A stretch of DNA of 64,000 bases from Sulfuritalea sp. GTDB taxonomy: Bacteria; Pseudomonadota; Gammaproteobacteria; Burkholderiales; Rhodocyclaceae. Position numbers and translations under genes: made by a program. The stretch spans positions 124,001 through 188,000 of the forward strand of contig JADJFK010000007.1 in the NCBI GenBank assembly GCA_016708585.1, in the 5' to 3' direction. The number at the start of each line of letters is the position of its first letter. The first letter of the stretch is position 1. Of this stretch, positions 16,442-25,524 are shown one piece after another. A model generated the notes under the pieces. That model was given only the letters and a program-made list of their open reading frames with translations, had not been told where the DNA came from and did no database searches.

Positions 16442-17964
16442 ACCAGAACCTGTATGCCCTGCTCGCCGCGCATTTCCCGCGGGATCCCGCCGCGCCCTGC
16501 ATGATCCTGCCCGACGGGCGGGTGTGGAGCTACGGCGACGTCGAGCGCGCCTCGGCGCGCATGGCCAACCTGATCGTCGCGCTCGGCCTGCAACCCGGCG
16601 ACCGCGTCGCGGCGCAGGTGGAAAAGACGCCCGAGGCGCTGGTGCTGTATCTCGCCGCGATCCGCGCCGGCATGGTGTTCCTGCCACTGAACCCGGCCTA
16701 CCAGCGCCACGAGCTGGAACATTTCCTCGGCGACGCGACGCCCGGCCTGTTCGTCTGCCGGCCGCAATCACGGGCGCTGGCCGACGAGCTCGCGGCGGCG
16801 GCCGGTGTATCCAATGTGCTGGAGCTCGACGACGCCGGGCGTGGCACGCTGATCAACGCCGCGACGCCGCATGCCGACGCCTTCGCCACGGTGCCGCGAA
16901 CCGGCGCCGACCTCGCCGCCATCCTCTACACCTCGGGCACCACCGGCCGTTCCAAGGGCGCGATGCTGAGCCACCGCAACCTCGCGCATAACGCGCAGAC
17001 CCTGCACGACTATTGGCATTTCCAGCCCGGCGACGTGCTGTTGCACATGCTGCCGACCTTCCATGTGCATGGCCTGTTCGTCGCCTGCCACACCACGCTG
17101 CTCAACGGTTCGGCGATGTTCTTCGAGCCGAAGTTCGATGCCGCGCGCGCCATGCAGCTGCTGCCGCAGTCCACCGTGATGATGGGCGTGCCGACCTTCT
17201 ATGTGCGCCTGTTGCACGAGCCGTCCTTCGGCCGCGAGGCGTGCCGCAACATGCGCCTGTTCGTCTCCGGCTCGGCGCCGCTGCTGAAGGAAACCTTCGA
17301 CGAATTCAAGGCGCGCACCGGCCACACGATACTCGAACGCTACGGCATGACCGAGGGCGGCATGTTCACCTCGAATCCGTATGAAGGCGAACGGCGCGGC
17401 GGCACCGTCGGTTTTCCGCTGCCGGGCACGGCGCTGCGAATAGTCGGCGCCGGCGGCACGGCGGTGAAGACCGGCGAGGTCGGCAGCATCCAGGTCAAGG
17501 GCGAGAACGTCTTCGTCGGCTACTGGGGCATGCCGGAAAAGACCCGCGAGGAATTCACCGCCGACGGCTTTTTCATGACCGGCGACATGGGCAGCTGGGA
17601 CGCGGATTTCTACGTCACGATCAGCGGCCGCTCGAAGGACCTGGTGATCACCGGCGGCCTCAACGTGTATCCGAAGGAAATCGAGGAGCTGATCGACGCC
17701 ATGCCCGGCGTGGTCGAGTCCGCCGTGATCGGCCTGCCGCATCCCGATTTCGGCGAAGCCGTCAGCGCTGTGGTGGTGCGCCAGAAGAACCCCGCCGGCA
17801 AGGCATTGACGGAGTCCGGCATAATCGCGGCGATCAAGGACAGGCTGGCGAATTTCAAGGTGCCGAAGTGGGTATATCTGGTCGACGAACTGCCGCGCAA
17901 CGCCATGGGCAAGGTGCAGAAGAACATTCTGCGCCAGGAGTATTCCGCGCAAAAGCCGCGCTGA
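16438..17964 (+). CDS. matB: Malonyl-CoA synthetase
   Basis: The 508-residue AMP-forming ligase activates malonate to malonyl-CoA, which MatA then decarboxylates. The P-loop is YTSGTTGRSKGAM near residue 165, YGMTEGGM is near residue 302, GRSKDLVITGGLNVYPKEIE is the hinge region, and the catalytic lysine lies in RNAMGKVQKNILR. Residues RIVGAGGTAVKTG come from an embedded copy of the dispersed motif, at a surface loop before the GEVGSIQVKG strand. Confidence 0.94.
   Translation: MNQNLYALLAAHFPRDPAAPCMILPDGRVWSYGDVERASARMANLIVALGLQPGDRVAAQVEKTPEALVLYLAAIRAGMVFLPLNPAYQRHELEHFLGDATPGLFVCRPQSRALADELAAAAGVSNVLELDDAGRGTLINAATPHADAFATVPRTGADLAAILYTSGTTGRSKGAMLSHRNLAHNAQTLHDYWHFQPGDVLLHMLPTFHVHGLFVACHTTLLNGSAMFFEPKFDAARAMQLLPQSTVMMGVPTFYVRLLHEPSFGREACRNMRLFVSGSAPLLKETFDEFKARTGHTILERYGMTEGGMFTSNPYEGERRGGTVGFPLPGTALRIVGAGGTAVKTGEVGSIQVKGENVFVGYWGMPEKTREEFTADGFFMTGDMGSWDADFYVTISGRSKDLVITGGLNVYPKEIEELIDAMPGVVESAVIGLPHPDFGEAVSAVVVRQKNPAGKALTESGIIAAIKDRLANFKVPKWVYLVDELPRNAMGKVQKNILRQEYSAQKPR
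17439..17463 (+). repeat. Dispersed 25-bp motif inside matB
   Basis: Complete copy, identical to that in matA, read in frame as IVGAGGTA. Confidence 0.85.
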
Positions 17965-18019
17965 ACGTGCGTCCCTTCCGGCCCGTCGCTTGTCGGGCTG
18001 GACAGCGCCTGATCAAAAC

Positions 18020-18054
18020 CTTACAATAAAGCGAACAAATCGTGGAATTGTAAG
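18020..18054 (+). promoter_or_regulatory. Inverted repeat before AAA/DUF4143 gene
   Basis: CTTACAAT (18020-18027) and ATTGTAAG (18047-18054) are perfect inverted copies 19 bases apart, ending three bases before the ATG. This geometry suggests an operator. Confidence 0.5.
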
Positions 18055-18057
18055 ATC

Positions 18058-19221
18058 ATGATCCCGCGCGCGGCAGCTGCATTACTCGACGACATTCGCT
18101 CCGGCTACCCGGTGATCACCCTCACCGGACCGCGCCAATCCGGCAAAACCACGCTGGCCCGCGCGGCCTTTCCCGACAAGCCCTACGTCTCGCTGGAAAC
18201 GCCGGACGAACGCGAATTCGCCGCCGGCGATCCGCGCGGTTTCCTGGCGCGCTGGAAAGACGGCGCGATCATCGACGAGGTACAGCACGTGCCGGCCCTG
18301 TTGTCGTGGATCCAATCCGACGTCGATGCCGCCGGCGCCACCCGTTCGATGGGGCGCTTCGTGCTCACCGGTTCGCAGAATTTTGCACTGATGGCGCATA
18401 TCACCCAGAGCCTGGCCGGGCGTTCCGCACTGGTGCAATTGCTGCCGCTGTCGATCGCCGAATTGAATGCGGCCGGCCAGCTGCCGAAGGACCTGGACGC
18501 CATGCTGCTGCGCGGCGGCTATCCGGCGCTCCATGCACGGCCGCTCAATCCGGCGCGCTGGCTGGCGGACTACACCATGTCCTACCTCGAACGCGATGTC
18601 CGGCAGATCACGCAGGTGCAAGACCTGTCCGCCTTCCAGCGCTTCCTGCGCCTGTGCGCCGGGCGCACCGGGCAATTGCTCAACCTGGCCAGCCTGGCGC
18701 AGGATACCGGCGTCGCGCAAAGCACGGCGCGCGCCTGGCTGTCTGTGCTGGAAGCCAGCTACATCATCCATCTTCTGCAACCGCACCATCGCAACCTGGG
18801 CAAGCGCGTGGTGAAGATGCCCAAGCTGTACTTCATCGACGTCGCCCTGGCGGTTTCGCTGATGGGAATACAAACCACGGGCCAGCTGGCCATCCACCCC
18901 TTGCGCGGCGCCTTGTTCGAGACCCTGATCGTCGCCGAGTTTCTCAAGGCACGCTTCAATTCCGGCTTCCCGTCCAACCTCTTTTTCTGGCGCGACAACG
19001 TCGGCCTCGAAGTCGATCTGCTGATCGACGAGCCGGAAGGGCTGCGCCCCGTCGAAATCAAGTCGTCGGCGACGGTTACGGACGACCTGCTCAAGGGCTT
19101 GCGCAAGTGGCTGGCGGTCGCGGACGATGCAGCCCGAAACCCCCGGCTGATCTGCGCCGGACCCGACAACTACACGCGCAGCGGCATCGAAGTGCGCCGC
19201 TGGCAGGAGGCCGTTGCATGA
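18058..19221 (+). CDS. AAA_14/DUF4143 family ATPase
   Basis: The 387-residue protein has a Walker A motif LTGPRQSGKTTLAR at residues 22-35, a Walker B AIIDEVQHVP near residue 72, a sensor VLTGSQNFALM, and a C-terminal DUF4143 domain ending in a PD-(D/E)XK-like strand (EVDLLIDEPEGLRPVEIKSS). Such proteins are widespread in mobile parts of genomes; their role is unsettled. A decayed relative lies at 33.3-34.6 kb. Confidence 0.9.
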   Translation: MIPRAAAALLDDIRSGYPVITLTGPRQSGKTTLARAAFPDKPYVSLETPDEREFAAGDPRGFLARWKDGAIIDEVQHVPALLSWIQSDVDAAGATRSMGRFVLTGSQNFALMAHITQSLAGRSALVQLLPLSIAELNAAGQLPKDLDAMLLRGGYPALHARPLNPARWLADYTMSYLERDVRQITQVQDLSAFQRFLRLCAGRTGQLLNLASLAQDTGVAQSTARAWLSVLEASYIIHLLQPHHRNLGKRVVKMPKLYFIDVALAVSLMGIQTTGQLAIHPLRGALFETLIVAEFLKARFNSGFPSNLFFWRDNVGLEVDLLIDEPEGLRPVEIKSSATVTDDLLKGLRKWLAVADDAARNPRLICAGPDNYTRSGIEVRRWQEAVA

Positions 19222-19237
19222 GAAAGGACAGGCCGTC

Positions 19238-20140
19238 ATGCTGAACTTCCTGCCGGCGCCGCTGCTCGGCGCCATCGCCTTCCTGCTGCTTGCGCTCAAT
19301 GTGCTGTTCTGGGTACCGGTCCTGCTGGTCTTCGCCGTCGTCCGCCTGATCCTGCCGTTCAAGATCGTGCGCCTGGCCATCGATCCGCTGCTGGTGAAAA
19401 TCGCCGAGGCCTGGATTTCCGGCAACAGCGGCTGGATGGCGCTGACCCAGCGCACCGCCTGGGATGTCGAGGGTGTCGCCGGGCTCGATCCGCAAGGCTG
19501 GTACCTGGTGAACAGCAACCACCAGAGCTGGGTGGACATCTTCGTCCTGCAGCACTTGTTCAACCGGCGCATCCCGCTGCTCAAGTTCTTCATCAAGGAC
19601 CAGCTGAAATGGGTGCCGGTCATGGGCCTGGCCTGGTGGGCGCTGGACTTCCCGTTCATGCGCCGCCACAGCGAGGAATATCTCAAGCTGCATCCCGAGA
19701 TGCGCGGCAAGGACCAGGCGGCGACGCGCAAGGCCTGCGAGAAATTCGCCCTGATCCCGACCAGCGTGATGAATTTCCTCGAGGGCACGCGCTTCACGCC
19801 GGCCAAGCACGCCAGGCAGCAATCGCCCTATCGCCACCTGCTCAAGCCCAAGGCCGGCGGCATCGCGCTGGCGCTCAACGCCATGGGCGACAAGTTCCGC
19901 GCCATCCTCGACGTCACCATCGTGTACCCGGACGGCGCGCCGGATTTCCGCGATTTCCTCTGCGGCCGGCTGCGCCGCGTCATCGTCCGCGTGCAAAGCC
20001 TGCCGGTGCCGGCGCACCTGATGAACAGCGACTACGCGGGGGACGCGGCGACGCGCGAAGCCTTCGCCAAATGGGTGCAGCAGCTGTGGCAGGACAAGGA
20101 CGCGCAGATCGAACGGCTGCTGGCGCAGGCGCGGCGCTGA
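19238..20140 (+). CDS. 1-acyl-glycerol-3-phosphate acyltransferase family (YihG-like)
   Basis: The 300-residue membrane protein has an N-terminal helix, the PlsC NX3HX4D-type block NSNHQSWVD near residue 88, and FLEGTRFTPAKH near residue 180, as in YihG/PlsC relatives. It is predicted to acylate a lysophospholipid. The ATG at 19238 follows AAAGGACAGG; an upstream start overlapping the previous gene is less likely. Confidence 0.88.
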   Translation: MLNFLPAPLLGAIAFLLLALNVLFWVPVLLVFAVVRLILPFKIVRLAIDPLLVKIAEAWISGNSGWMALTQRTAWDVEGVAGLDPQGWYLVNSNHQSWVDIFVLQHLFNRRIPLLKFFIKDQLKWVPVMGLAWWALDFPFMRRHSEEYLKLHPEMRGKDQAATRKACEKFALIPTSVMNFLEGTRFTPAKHARQQSPYRHLLKPKAGGIALALNAMGDKFRAILDVTIVYPDGAPDFRDFLCGRLRRVIVRVQSLPVPAHLMNSDYAGDAATREAFAKWVQQLWQDKDAQIERLLAQARR

Positions 20141-20159
20141 GGCGCGGCGCGCCTGTGCG

Positions 20160-20816
20160 TCAAGGCTTCTTGTAGGTATCCAGGTTGATGCCTTCGCGGG
20201 CCATGGCGGCGGCGATCGCCGGCGCCGCCGCGAGCTTTTCGGCAAACGCCTTGTAGGCCGGCAGGGTATCCGGATCGATGCCCACGAGGCCGCCCCAGCG
20301 CAGGAAGACCAGCGCATAGGCATCGACGAAGGACAGCCGCTCGCCGAGCAGGAAGGGCGCGGCATGGGCCGTCATGGCCTGGATGCGTTCCAGGTGCTCG
20401 CGGAAGGACGCCAGCGCGGCCTGCCTGAGTTCGGCCTGCGCCGCTTCGCTCGCGACGAAATTGCCGGGACGGTAAATGCGCGTGAAGGTGGGGTGCACCG
20501 TGTTGTTCATCCAGGCGAAGTGCGACATGGCCTGGGCGCGCTGCCAGGGCTCGGCGGGCAACAGCCCGGCCTGCGGAAAGCGCCGGTCGAGGTAGTCGCA
20601 GATCGCCACGATCTGGTTCAGGGCCCTGCCCTCGTCCACCAGCACCGGGACCAGGCCCAGCGGGTTCATGGCCAGGTATTCGGGCGTGCGCTGCTCGCCC
20701 TTGTGCAGCTTTACCGACTGCGCCTCGAAGTCCTCGCCGGTGGCGGCCTTGATCGCTTCCAGTCCGACATGGGGTACGAAGGAACAGGCGCCGGGGCCGT
20801 AGTAAAGCTTCATCAT
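20160..20816 (-). CDS. Glutathione S-transferase family protein
   Basis: The 218-residue protein has a thioredoxin-like N-terminal domain (LYYGPGACSFVPHVGLEAI) and the GST helical C-terminal domain (FVDAYALVFLRW). The GACS motif is typical of bacterial beta-class enzymes. Two adjacent ATG codons at 20816 and 20813 follow AGGAG. It is convergent with the acyltransferase gene. Confidence 0.9.
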   Translation of the reverse strand: MMKLYYGPGACSFVPHVGLEAIKAATGEDFEAQSVKLHKGEQRTPEYLAMNPLGLVPVLVDEGRALNQIVAICDYLDRRFPQAGLLPAEPWQRAQAMSHFAWMNNTVHPTFTRIYRPGNFVASEAAQAELRQAALASFREHLERIQAMTAHAAPFLLGERLSFVDAYALVFLRWGGLVGIDPDTLPAYKAFAEKLAAAPAIAAAMAREGINLDTYKKP

Positions 20817-21000
20817 GAGATGTCTCCTGGGTGGTTGCGACGGAAAGCGCGTCGGGTGTCGATGGGTCGGTGGCCGGGGGCCGCGCGGACGTCGAATGGT
20901 AGCGCATGTAGGCCGCCGCCGCGCCCTTGACGCCACCGCGCGCCGCCGCGCGCCACCGCGCAATTTGCCCGCCGTAGCCGTTTTGCGCCAAACTGCCGCC

Positions 21001-21435
21001 ATGGACTCCCATCTCACCGACATCAGTCGCGTCATCCAGCTGGCGGTTGCGCCGGTTTTCCTGCTGACCGCCATCGCCACGCTGATCAACTCGCTGAACT
21101 CTCGACTGGGCCGCATCGTCGACCGCCGCCGCGTGGTGCAGGAGCGCCTGCCGGCACAATCAGCCGATGCCGTCGCCGCCGCGCAGGCCGAGATCGGCAT
21201 GCTGGTGCGACGCAGCCAGCAGGTGTATTACGCGATTTTCTGCGCCGTGCTCTCGGCCCTGCTGGTCTGCCTGGTGGTGGCCGGCGCCTTCCTCGGCGCC
21301 CTGCTCGGCGTCGACCTGGCGCGCAGCGTGGCGGCGCTGTTCATCGCCGCGATGCTGGCGATGATCGCGGCGCTCGGCCTGTTCCTGCGCGAGGTCTTCC
21401 TCGCCGTACGTTCGGGAACGCACAACAAGCCTTGA
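21001..21435 (+). CDS. DUF2721 family membrane protein
   Basis: The 144-residue protein has an N-terminal hydrophobic segment, the SLNSRLGRIVDRRRVVQ block typical of DUF2721, and two C-terminal membrane helices. The function is unknown. The start at 21001 is the first ATG followed by the family N-terminus. Confidence 0.88.
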   Translation: MDSHLTDISRVIQLAVAPVFLLTAIATLINSLNSRLGRIVDRRRVVQERLPAQSADAVAAAQAEIGMLVRRSQQVYYAIFCAVLSALLVCLVVAGAFLGALLGVDLARSVAALFIAAMLAMIAALGLFLREVFLAVRSGTHNKP

Positions 21436-21445
21436 GCCGGGCCGG

Positions 21446-22162
21446 ATGCGCCACCTGATCGCGACGCTGGCCCTGGGGCCGATCCTCATGGCGCAGGGGC
21501 GCCATGTGCGGCGCACGGTGCCCGAACTCCCCGAACCGGAAGGACCGCGCAGCGGGATCGCCGGCAGCGGCCCGCTGCTGCGCCTGCTCGTCGTCGGCGA
21601 TTCGGCCGCGGCCGGGGTCGGCGCAGCGACGCAGGACGAGGCGCTTTCCGGCCAGCTCGCCGTGGCGCTGGCGCCGACTTTTCGCCTGCACTGGAAGCTG
21701 CTGGCCTTCACCGGTGCCACCACCGCCGACATGCTCGATCGCCTGCGCCGCGAAGCCGCCGAGCGCTTCGACGTAGTCGTGACATCGCTCGGCGTGAACG
21801 ACGTCACCGGCAGCCGTTCGCTCGCCACCTGGCGGCGGCAGCAGGAGCAACTGGTCGAGCTGCTGGCCGCCCGCTTCGGTGCGCGCCTCATCCTCTTGAG
21901 CGGGCTGCCGCCGATGCATCGTTTCCCTGCCCTGCCGCAACCGCTGCGCTGGTACCTCGGCAGCCGCGCGCGCGATTTCGACCGTGTGCTGGCGGAGGTC
22001 GCGGCGCGCCGGCCCGGCTGCGAATTCCTTGCCCCCGGCCATGAGATGATGGACGCCTCCGCCATGGGCGGCGACGGCTTCCACCCCGGGCCGCCGATCT
22101 ACGCGCTCTGGGCGCGCGCGGCGGCCCGGCGGATCGACAACTGCACGCAGGAGAAACCATGA
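21446..22162 (+). CDS. SGNH/GDSL hydrolase
   Basis: The 238-residue esterase-type enzyme has the nucleophile serine in VVGDSAAAGVG (about residue 52), the block III GVND motif, and the catalytic D and H in DGFHPGP near the end. A copy of the dispersed motif encodes LAPTFRLH in the strand region after block I. The stop overlaps the downstream GST start (ATGA). Confidence 0.88.
   Translation: MRHLIATLALGPILMAQGRHVRRTVPELPEPEGPRSGIAGSGPLLRLLVVGDSAAAGVGAATQDEALSGQLAVALAPTFRLHWKLLAFTGATTADMLDRLRREAAERFDVVVTSLGVNDVTGSRSLATWRRQQEQLVELLAARFGARLILLSGLPPMHRFPALPQPLRWYLGSRARDFDRVLAEVAARRPGCEFLAPGHEMMDASAMGGDGFHPGPPIYALWARAAARRIDNCTQEKP
21658..21682 (-). repeat. Dispersed 25-bp motif inside SGNH hydrolase gene
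   Basis: Reverse-strand copy with one clear mismatch, read in frame as AVALAPTF. Confidence 0.7.
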
Positions 22163-22860
22163 TCGACTTGTATTACTGGACCACGCCCAACGGCCACAAG
22201 GTCACGCTCTTCCTCGAAGAGACCGGGCTGCCCCATCGCATCGTGCCGATCAACATCGGCAAGGGCGAACAGTTCGCGCCGGATTTCCTCAAGATCGCGC
22301 CGAACAACCGCATCCCGGCCATGGTCGACCACGCCCCGGCCGACGGCGGCGCGCCGATTTCGCTGTTCGAATCCGGCGCCATCCTGCTCTACCTCGCCGA
22401 CAAGACCGGCAGGTTCATCGCCCGCGACCTGCGCGCGCGCAACGAAACCCTGCAGTGGCTGTTCTGGCAGATGGGCGGCCTCGGCCCGATGGCCGGGCAG
22501 AACCACCACTTCACGCAATACGCGCCGCAACCGATCCCCTACGCCATCGAGCGCTACACCAAGGAAACCGCGCGCCTCTACGCCGTGCTCGACAAGCGCC
22601 TGGCCGACCGCGAGTTCATCGCCGGCGACTATTCGATCGCCGACATGGCCTGCTATCCGTGGATCGTGCCACACAGGAAGCAGGGCCAGAACCTCGACGA
22701 CTTCCCGCACCTCAAGCGCTGGTTCGGCGCCATCCGCGAACGGCCGGCGACGCAGCGCGCCTACGCGCTGGTGGAAAGCATCAACCCGGCGCCGGTGGTG
22801 GACGAGGCGGCGAAGAAAGTCCTCTTCGGCCAGGATGCGGGCACGGTGCGCCCCGGCTGA
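22159..22860 (+). CDS. Glutathione S-transferase, YfcG/YghU-like
   Basis: The 233-residue protein carries the Nu-class GST N-terminus (YYWTTPNGHKVTLFLEE) with the conserved TPN segment used for disulfide-bond reductase activity in YfcG, then NNRIPAMVD and ESGAILLYLA of the glutathione site. The C-terminal helices include FIAGDYSIADMACYPW. Confidence 0.9.
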   Translation: MIDLYYWTTPNGHKVTLFLEETGLPHRIVPINIGKGEQFAPDFLKIAPNNRIPAMVDHAPADGGAPISLFESGAILLYLADKTGRFIARDLRARNETLQWLFWQMGGLGPMAGQNHHFTQYAPQPIPYAIERYTKETARLYAVLDKRLADREFIAGDYSIADMACYPWIVPHRKQGQNLDDFPHLKRWFGAIRERPATQRAYALVESINPAPVVDEAAKKVLFGQDAGTVRPG

Positions 22861-22937
22861 CATCACGCTCGATCACGCAACGCCGGGGGAAGGCGCGTGC
22901 GATTGGGCGAGGTTGCGGTTCCCGTTCGACCGGAAGT

Positions 22938-22962
22938 CGCCGTGTCGCCGGCGCCGACTTTC
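22938..22962 (-). repeat. Dispersed 25-bp motif, intergenic
   Basis: Reverse-strand copy, 24 of 25 positions, between the convergent GST and alpha/beta hydrolase genes. Confidence 0.85.
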
Positions 22963-22998
22963 GCAGGCCATGCAAACTCGTAGCGACCCGCGCCGCCT

Positions 22999-23850
22999 TT
23001 ACTGCGCTGCGCGGCCGCCCGCGTCGCCGAGGAAGCCGAGCAGGTCGGCGGCGAAGCGGTCCGGGTCGGCAAGCTGCGGCGAATGGTCGGCGCCCTCGTA
23101 GCTGACGAGGCGCGCGTCGGGCAGGCGGTCAAGCAGGTAGCGGGCGGTGGCGGCGGTGTAGAAGTTGCTCCGTTCGCCGTGGACCAGCAGCACGGGCACG
23201 GTGATGTGCGGCAGCACGGCGCGGTAATCCGCTGCGACCAGCGAGCGCCAGATGGCGATCAGCGGTCCCGGTGCCAGGCTGCGCATTGCCTCGCGCAGGG
23301 TGCGCCAGCCGCCGCTGTCGCGATCGTAGCTGGCGCGGGCGCGTTCGTTGAGGCCGTGGGCGGCGAGCCGCAGCACGGATTCGACGAAACCCTGCTCCAG
23401 CGCGTCGATCAGCCGCTGCGAGCGGGCGGCATCGAAGTCGCCGTAGATGCCGTGCGGCCAGCCGGCGTCGGTGACGAGCTTCGGCGACTGGTCGATCAGG
23501 CAAAGCCGCGCCAGCCGTTCGCAGCCGAAGTCGCCGATGTACTGCCAGAGCGTCAGCGCCCCCATCGAGTGGCCGACGGCGGCGGCGCGCTCGAGGTCGA
23601 AGCGGTCCATGAGGTTGCGCACGTCGCGCGCCAGCCGCGCCACGTCGGGAGCCGGGTTGGCGGCCAGCGCATGGCCGCCGTGGCCCCGCGCATCGGGGAT
23701 GAACAGGCGGCGATGCCGCGACAGGGCGTCGAGGAAGGGATTCCAGACGGTATGGCCGGAGGTCCAGCCGTGCAGCAGGATCAGCGGCGGGCCGGCGCCG
23801 ACGATGCGCAGGCGGAGGATCTCGCCATCGTCGGCAATGAAGTGCTCCAT
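22999..23850 (-). CDS. Alpha/beta hydrolase
   Basis: The 283-residue protein has the oxyanion strand ILLHGWTSGH, the nucleophile elbow AVGHSMGAL (Ser near residue 94) and the catalytic histidine in GADHSPQ near the C-terminus. The substrate is unknown. A dispersed-motif copy lies directly before its start codon. Confidence 0.9.
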   Translation of the reverse strand: MEHFIADDGEILRLRIVGAGPPLILLHGWTSGHTVWNPFLDALSRHRRLFIPDARGHGGHALAANPAPDVARLARDVRNLMDRFDLERAAAVGHSMGALTLWQYIGDFGCERLARLCLIDQSPKLVTDAGWPHGIYGDFDAARSQRLIDALEQGFVESVLRLAAHGLNERARASYDRDSGGWRTLREAMRSLAPGPLIAIWRSLVAADYRAVLPHITVPVLLVHGERSNFYTAATARYLLDRLPDARLVSYEGADHSPQLADPDRFAADLLGFLGDAGGRAAQ

Positions 23851-23875
23851 GAAAGTCGGCGCTGGCGGGACGGCG
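23851..23875 (+). repeat. Dispersed 25-bp motif, intergenic
   Basis: 24 of 25 match. It occupies the whole space between the hydrolase start (23850) and the nadA stop (23885), where the hydrolase ribosome binding site should be. Confidence 0.85.
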
Positions 23876-23884
23876 AACTGCGCG

Positions 23885-24982
23885 TCAGGAAACTGCCAGC
23901 ATCCGCTCCAGCGCTACCTTCGCCAGCTTCGCCTCGTGTTCCGGCACGCTGATCTGATTGACGACGCGGCCGTCGACCAGGTTCTCCAGGGTCCATGCCA
24001 GGTGCTGCGGATCGATGCGCTGCATGGTCGAGCACATGCAGATGGTGCCGGCCATGAACTGCACGATCTTGCCTTCGTGCTTCACTTCCTGCGCCAGGCG
24101 CTCGACGAGATTCAGCTCGGTGCCGACCAGCCAGCGCGTGTTGGGCGGCGCCGCCTTCACCGTCTGCAGGATGGTCTCGGTACTGCCGATGTGGTCGGAC
24201 TGCTTGCAGACCTCGAAACTGCATTCCGGGTGCGAGATGACGAGGCCGTCGGGATGCTGGTTCCTGAACTTGATGATGTCCTTCGGCTGGAACATCTGGT
24301 GCACCGAACAGTAGCCGTGCCAGAGGATGATCTTCGCCCTGGCGATCTGCTCCCGCGTGAGGCCGCCCTGTTCCAGGTCGGGATTCCAGATCACCATCTC
24401 GTCGAGCGGAATGCCCATCTTGTAGCCGGACCAGCGGCCCAGGTGCTGGTCGGGGAAGAACAGCACCTTCTCGCGCTGGGCGAAGGACCATTCGAGGATT
24501 TTTGTTGCGTTCGACGAGGTGCAGACGATGCCGCCATGCGCGCCGCAGAAGGCCTTGAGGTCGGCGGCGGAGTTGATGTAGGTGACCGGCGTCACGTTTT
24601 CGTCCGGATCGAGCACGGCGGCCAGTTCGCGCCAGGCGCGCTCGACCTTGGCCAGGCTGGCCATGTCGGCCATCGAACAGCCGGCGGCGAGGTCGGGCAG
24701 GATGGAGATCTGCTCGGGGCGCGAAAGGATGTCGGCCACCTCGGCCATGAAATGCACGCCGCAGAAGACGATGTGCTTGGCTTCGGCCTGCGAGGCGAGG
24801 CGCGAGAGCTTGAGCGAATCGCCGGTGATGTCGGCGTGGGCATAGACGTCGGCGCGCTGGTAGTGGTGGCAGAGCAGGACGGCATCCTTGCCGAGCTTCG
24901 CCTTCGCGGCGCGGATGCGCTCGGCGGCATCCTTGTCGGCGAGGGTGTTGAAGCGGTCGAAGGAAATGGTGGCGGTTTGCAT
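23885..24982 (-). CDS. nadA: Quinolinate synthase A
   Basis: The 365-residue enzyme condenses iminoaspartate with dihydroxyacetone phosphate in NAD synthesis and carries a [4Fe-4S] cluster. Conserved cysteines are seen in VFCGVHFMAEVADIL, GGIVCTSSNA and GTICMCSTMQ. Also present are LCHHYQRADVYAHAD and SHPECSFEVC. The ATG at 24982 gives the normal family N-terminus, though the frame stays open upstream. Confidence 0.96.
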   Translation of the reverse strand: MQTATISFDRFNTLADKDAAERIRAAKAKLGKDAVLLCHHYQRADVYAHADITGDSLKLSRLASQAEAKHIVFCGVHFMAEVADILSRPEQISILPDLAAGCSMADMASLAKVERAWRELAAVLDPDENVTPVTYINSAADLKAFCGAHGGIVCTSSNATKILEWSFAQREKVLFFPDQHLGRWSGYKMGIPLDEMVIWNPDLEQGGLTREQIARAKIILWHGYCSVHQMFQPKDIIKFRNQHPDGLVISHPECSFEVCKQSDHIGSTETILQTVKAAPPNTRWLVGTELNLVERLAQEVKHEGKIVQFMAGTICMCSTMQRIDPQHLAWTLENLVDGRVVNQISVPEHEAKLAKVALERMLAVS

Positions 24983-25013
24983 GATCGGGACTTGGGGATC
25001 GGGCGCGGTTAAA

Positions 25014-25466
25014 TCAAGACTGATGCCAGGGCAGGCCGGAGGCGCGCCACCCGCCCGTGCGGTTGCGCTGGCCGTTGGCGTCCTTGTTGCCCTCGAAGCC
25101 TTCGAGGATGTTGTAGCAGTCGGGGAAGCCGGCTTCGGTGGCGGCCCTGGCGGCATGCGCAGAGCGCTGGCCGGAGCGGCACAGGAACAGCAGCAGGGAC
25201 TCGGTCACGACGCTGTGCTTGAGGGTCTGCAGGAAATGCGGGTTGAGTTGCTTGGCCGGATAGTCCTGCCATTCGATCTCGATCGCGCCGGGGACGCGGC
25301 CGACCCAGTCCAGCTCGGCCTTGGTGCGCACGTCGATGAGCCGCGCGCGGGGTGTCGCCTGCAGGAGTTCGTAGGCCTCGCCGGGCGTCAGCGCCCCCTC
25401 GTAAGGCAGCTTCAGTTCGCGTCCGCGCGATTGCGCCAGGCCGAGGATTTCGTTGATGCGTCCCAT
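25014..25466 (-). CDS. Rhodanese-like domain protein
   Basis: The 150-residue single-domain rhodanese has RLIDVRTKAELDWVG and the active-site loop FLCRSGQRSA with the catalytic cysteine. It may move sulfane sulfur. It lies just upstream of nadA on the same strand, 31 bases away, and divergent from the CDF transporter. Confidence 0.9.
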   Translation of the reverse strand: MGRINEILGLAQSRGRELKLPYEGALTPGEAYELLQATPRARLIDVRTKAELDWVGRVPGAIEIEWQDYPAKQLNPHFLQTLKHSVVTESLLLFLCRSGQRSAHAARAATEAGFPDCYNILEGFEGNKDANGQRNRTGGWRASGLPWHQS

Positions 25467-25524
25467 GGGAAAACGCGCCGGAGGGGCGGGATAGAATGCG
25501 GGGGTTCGAGTATAGCTTTCCCCC

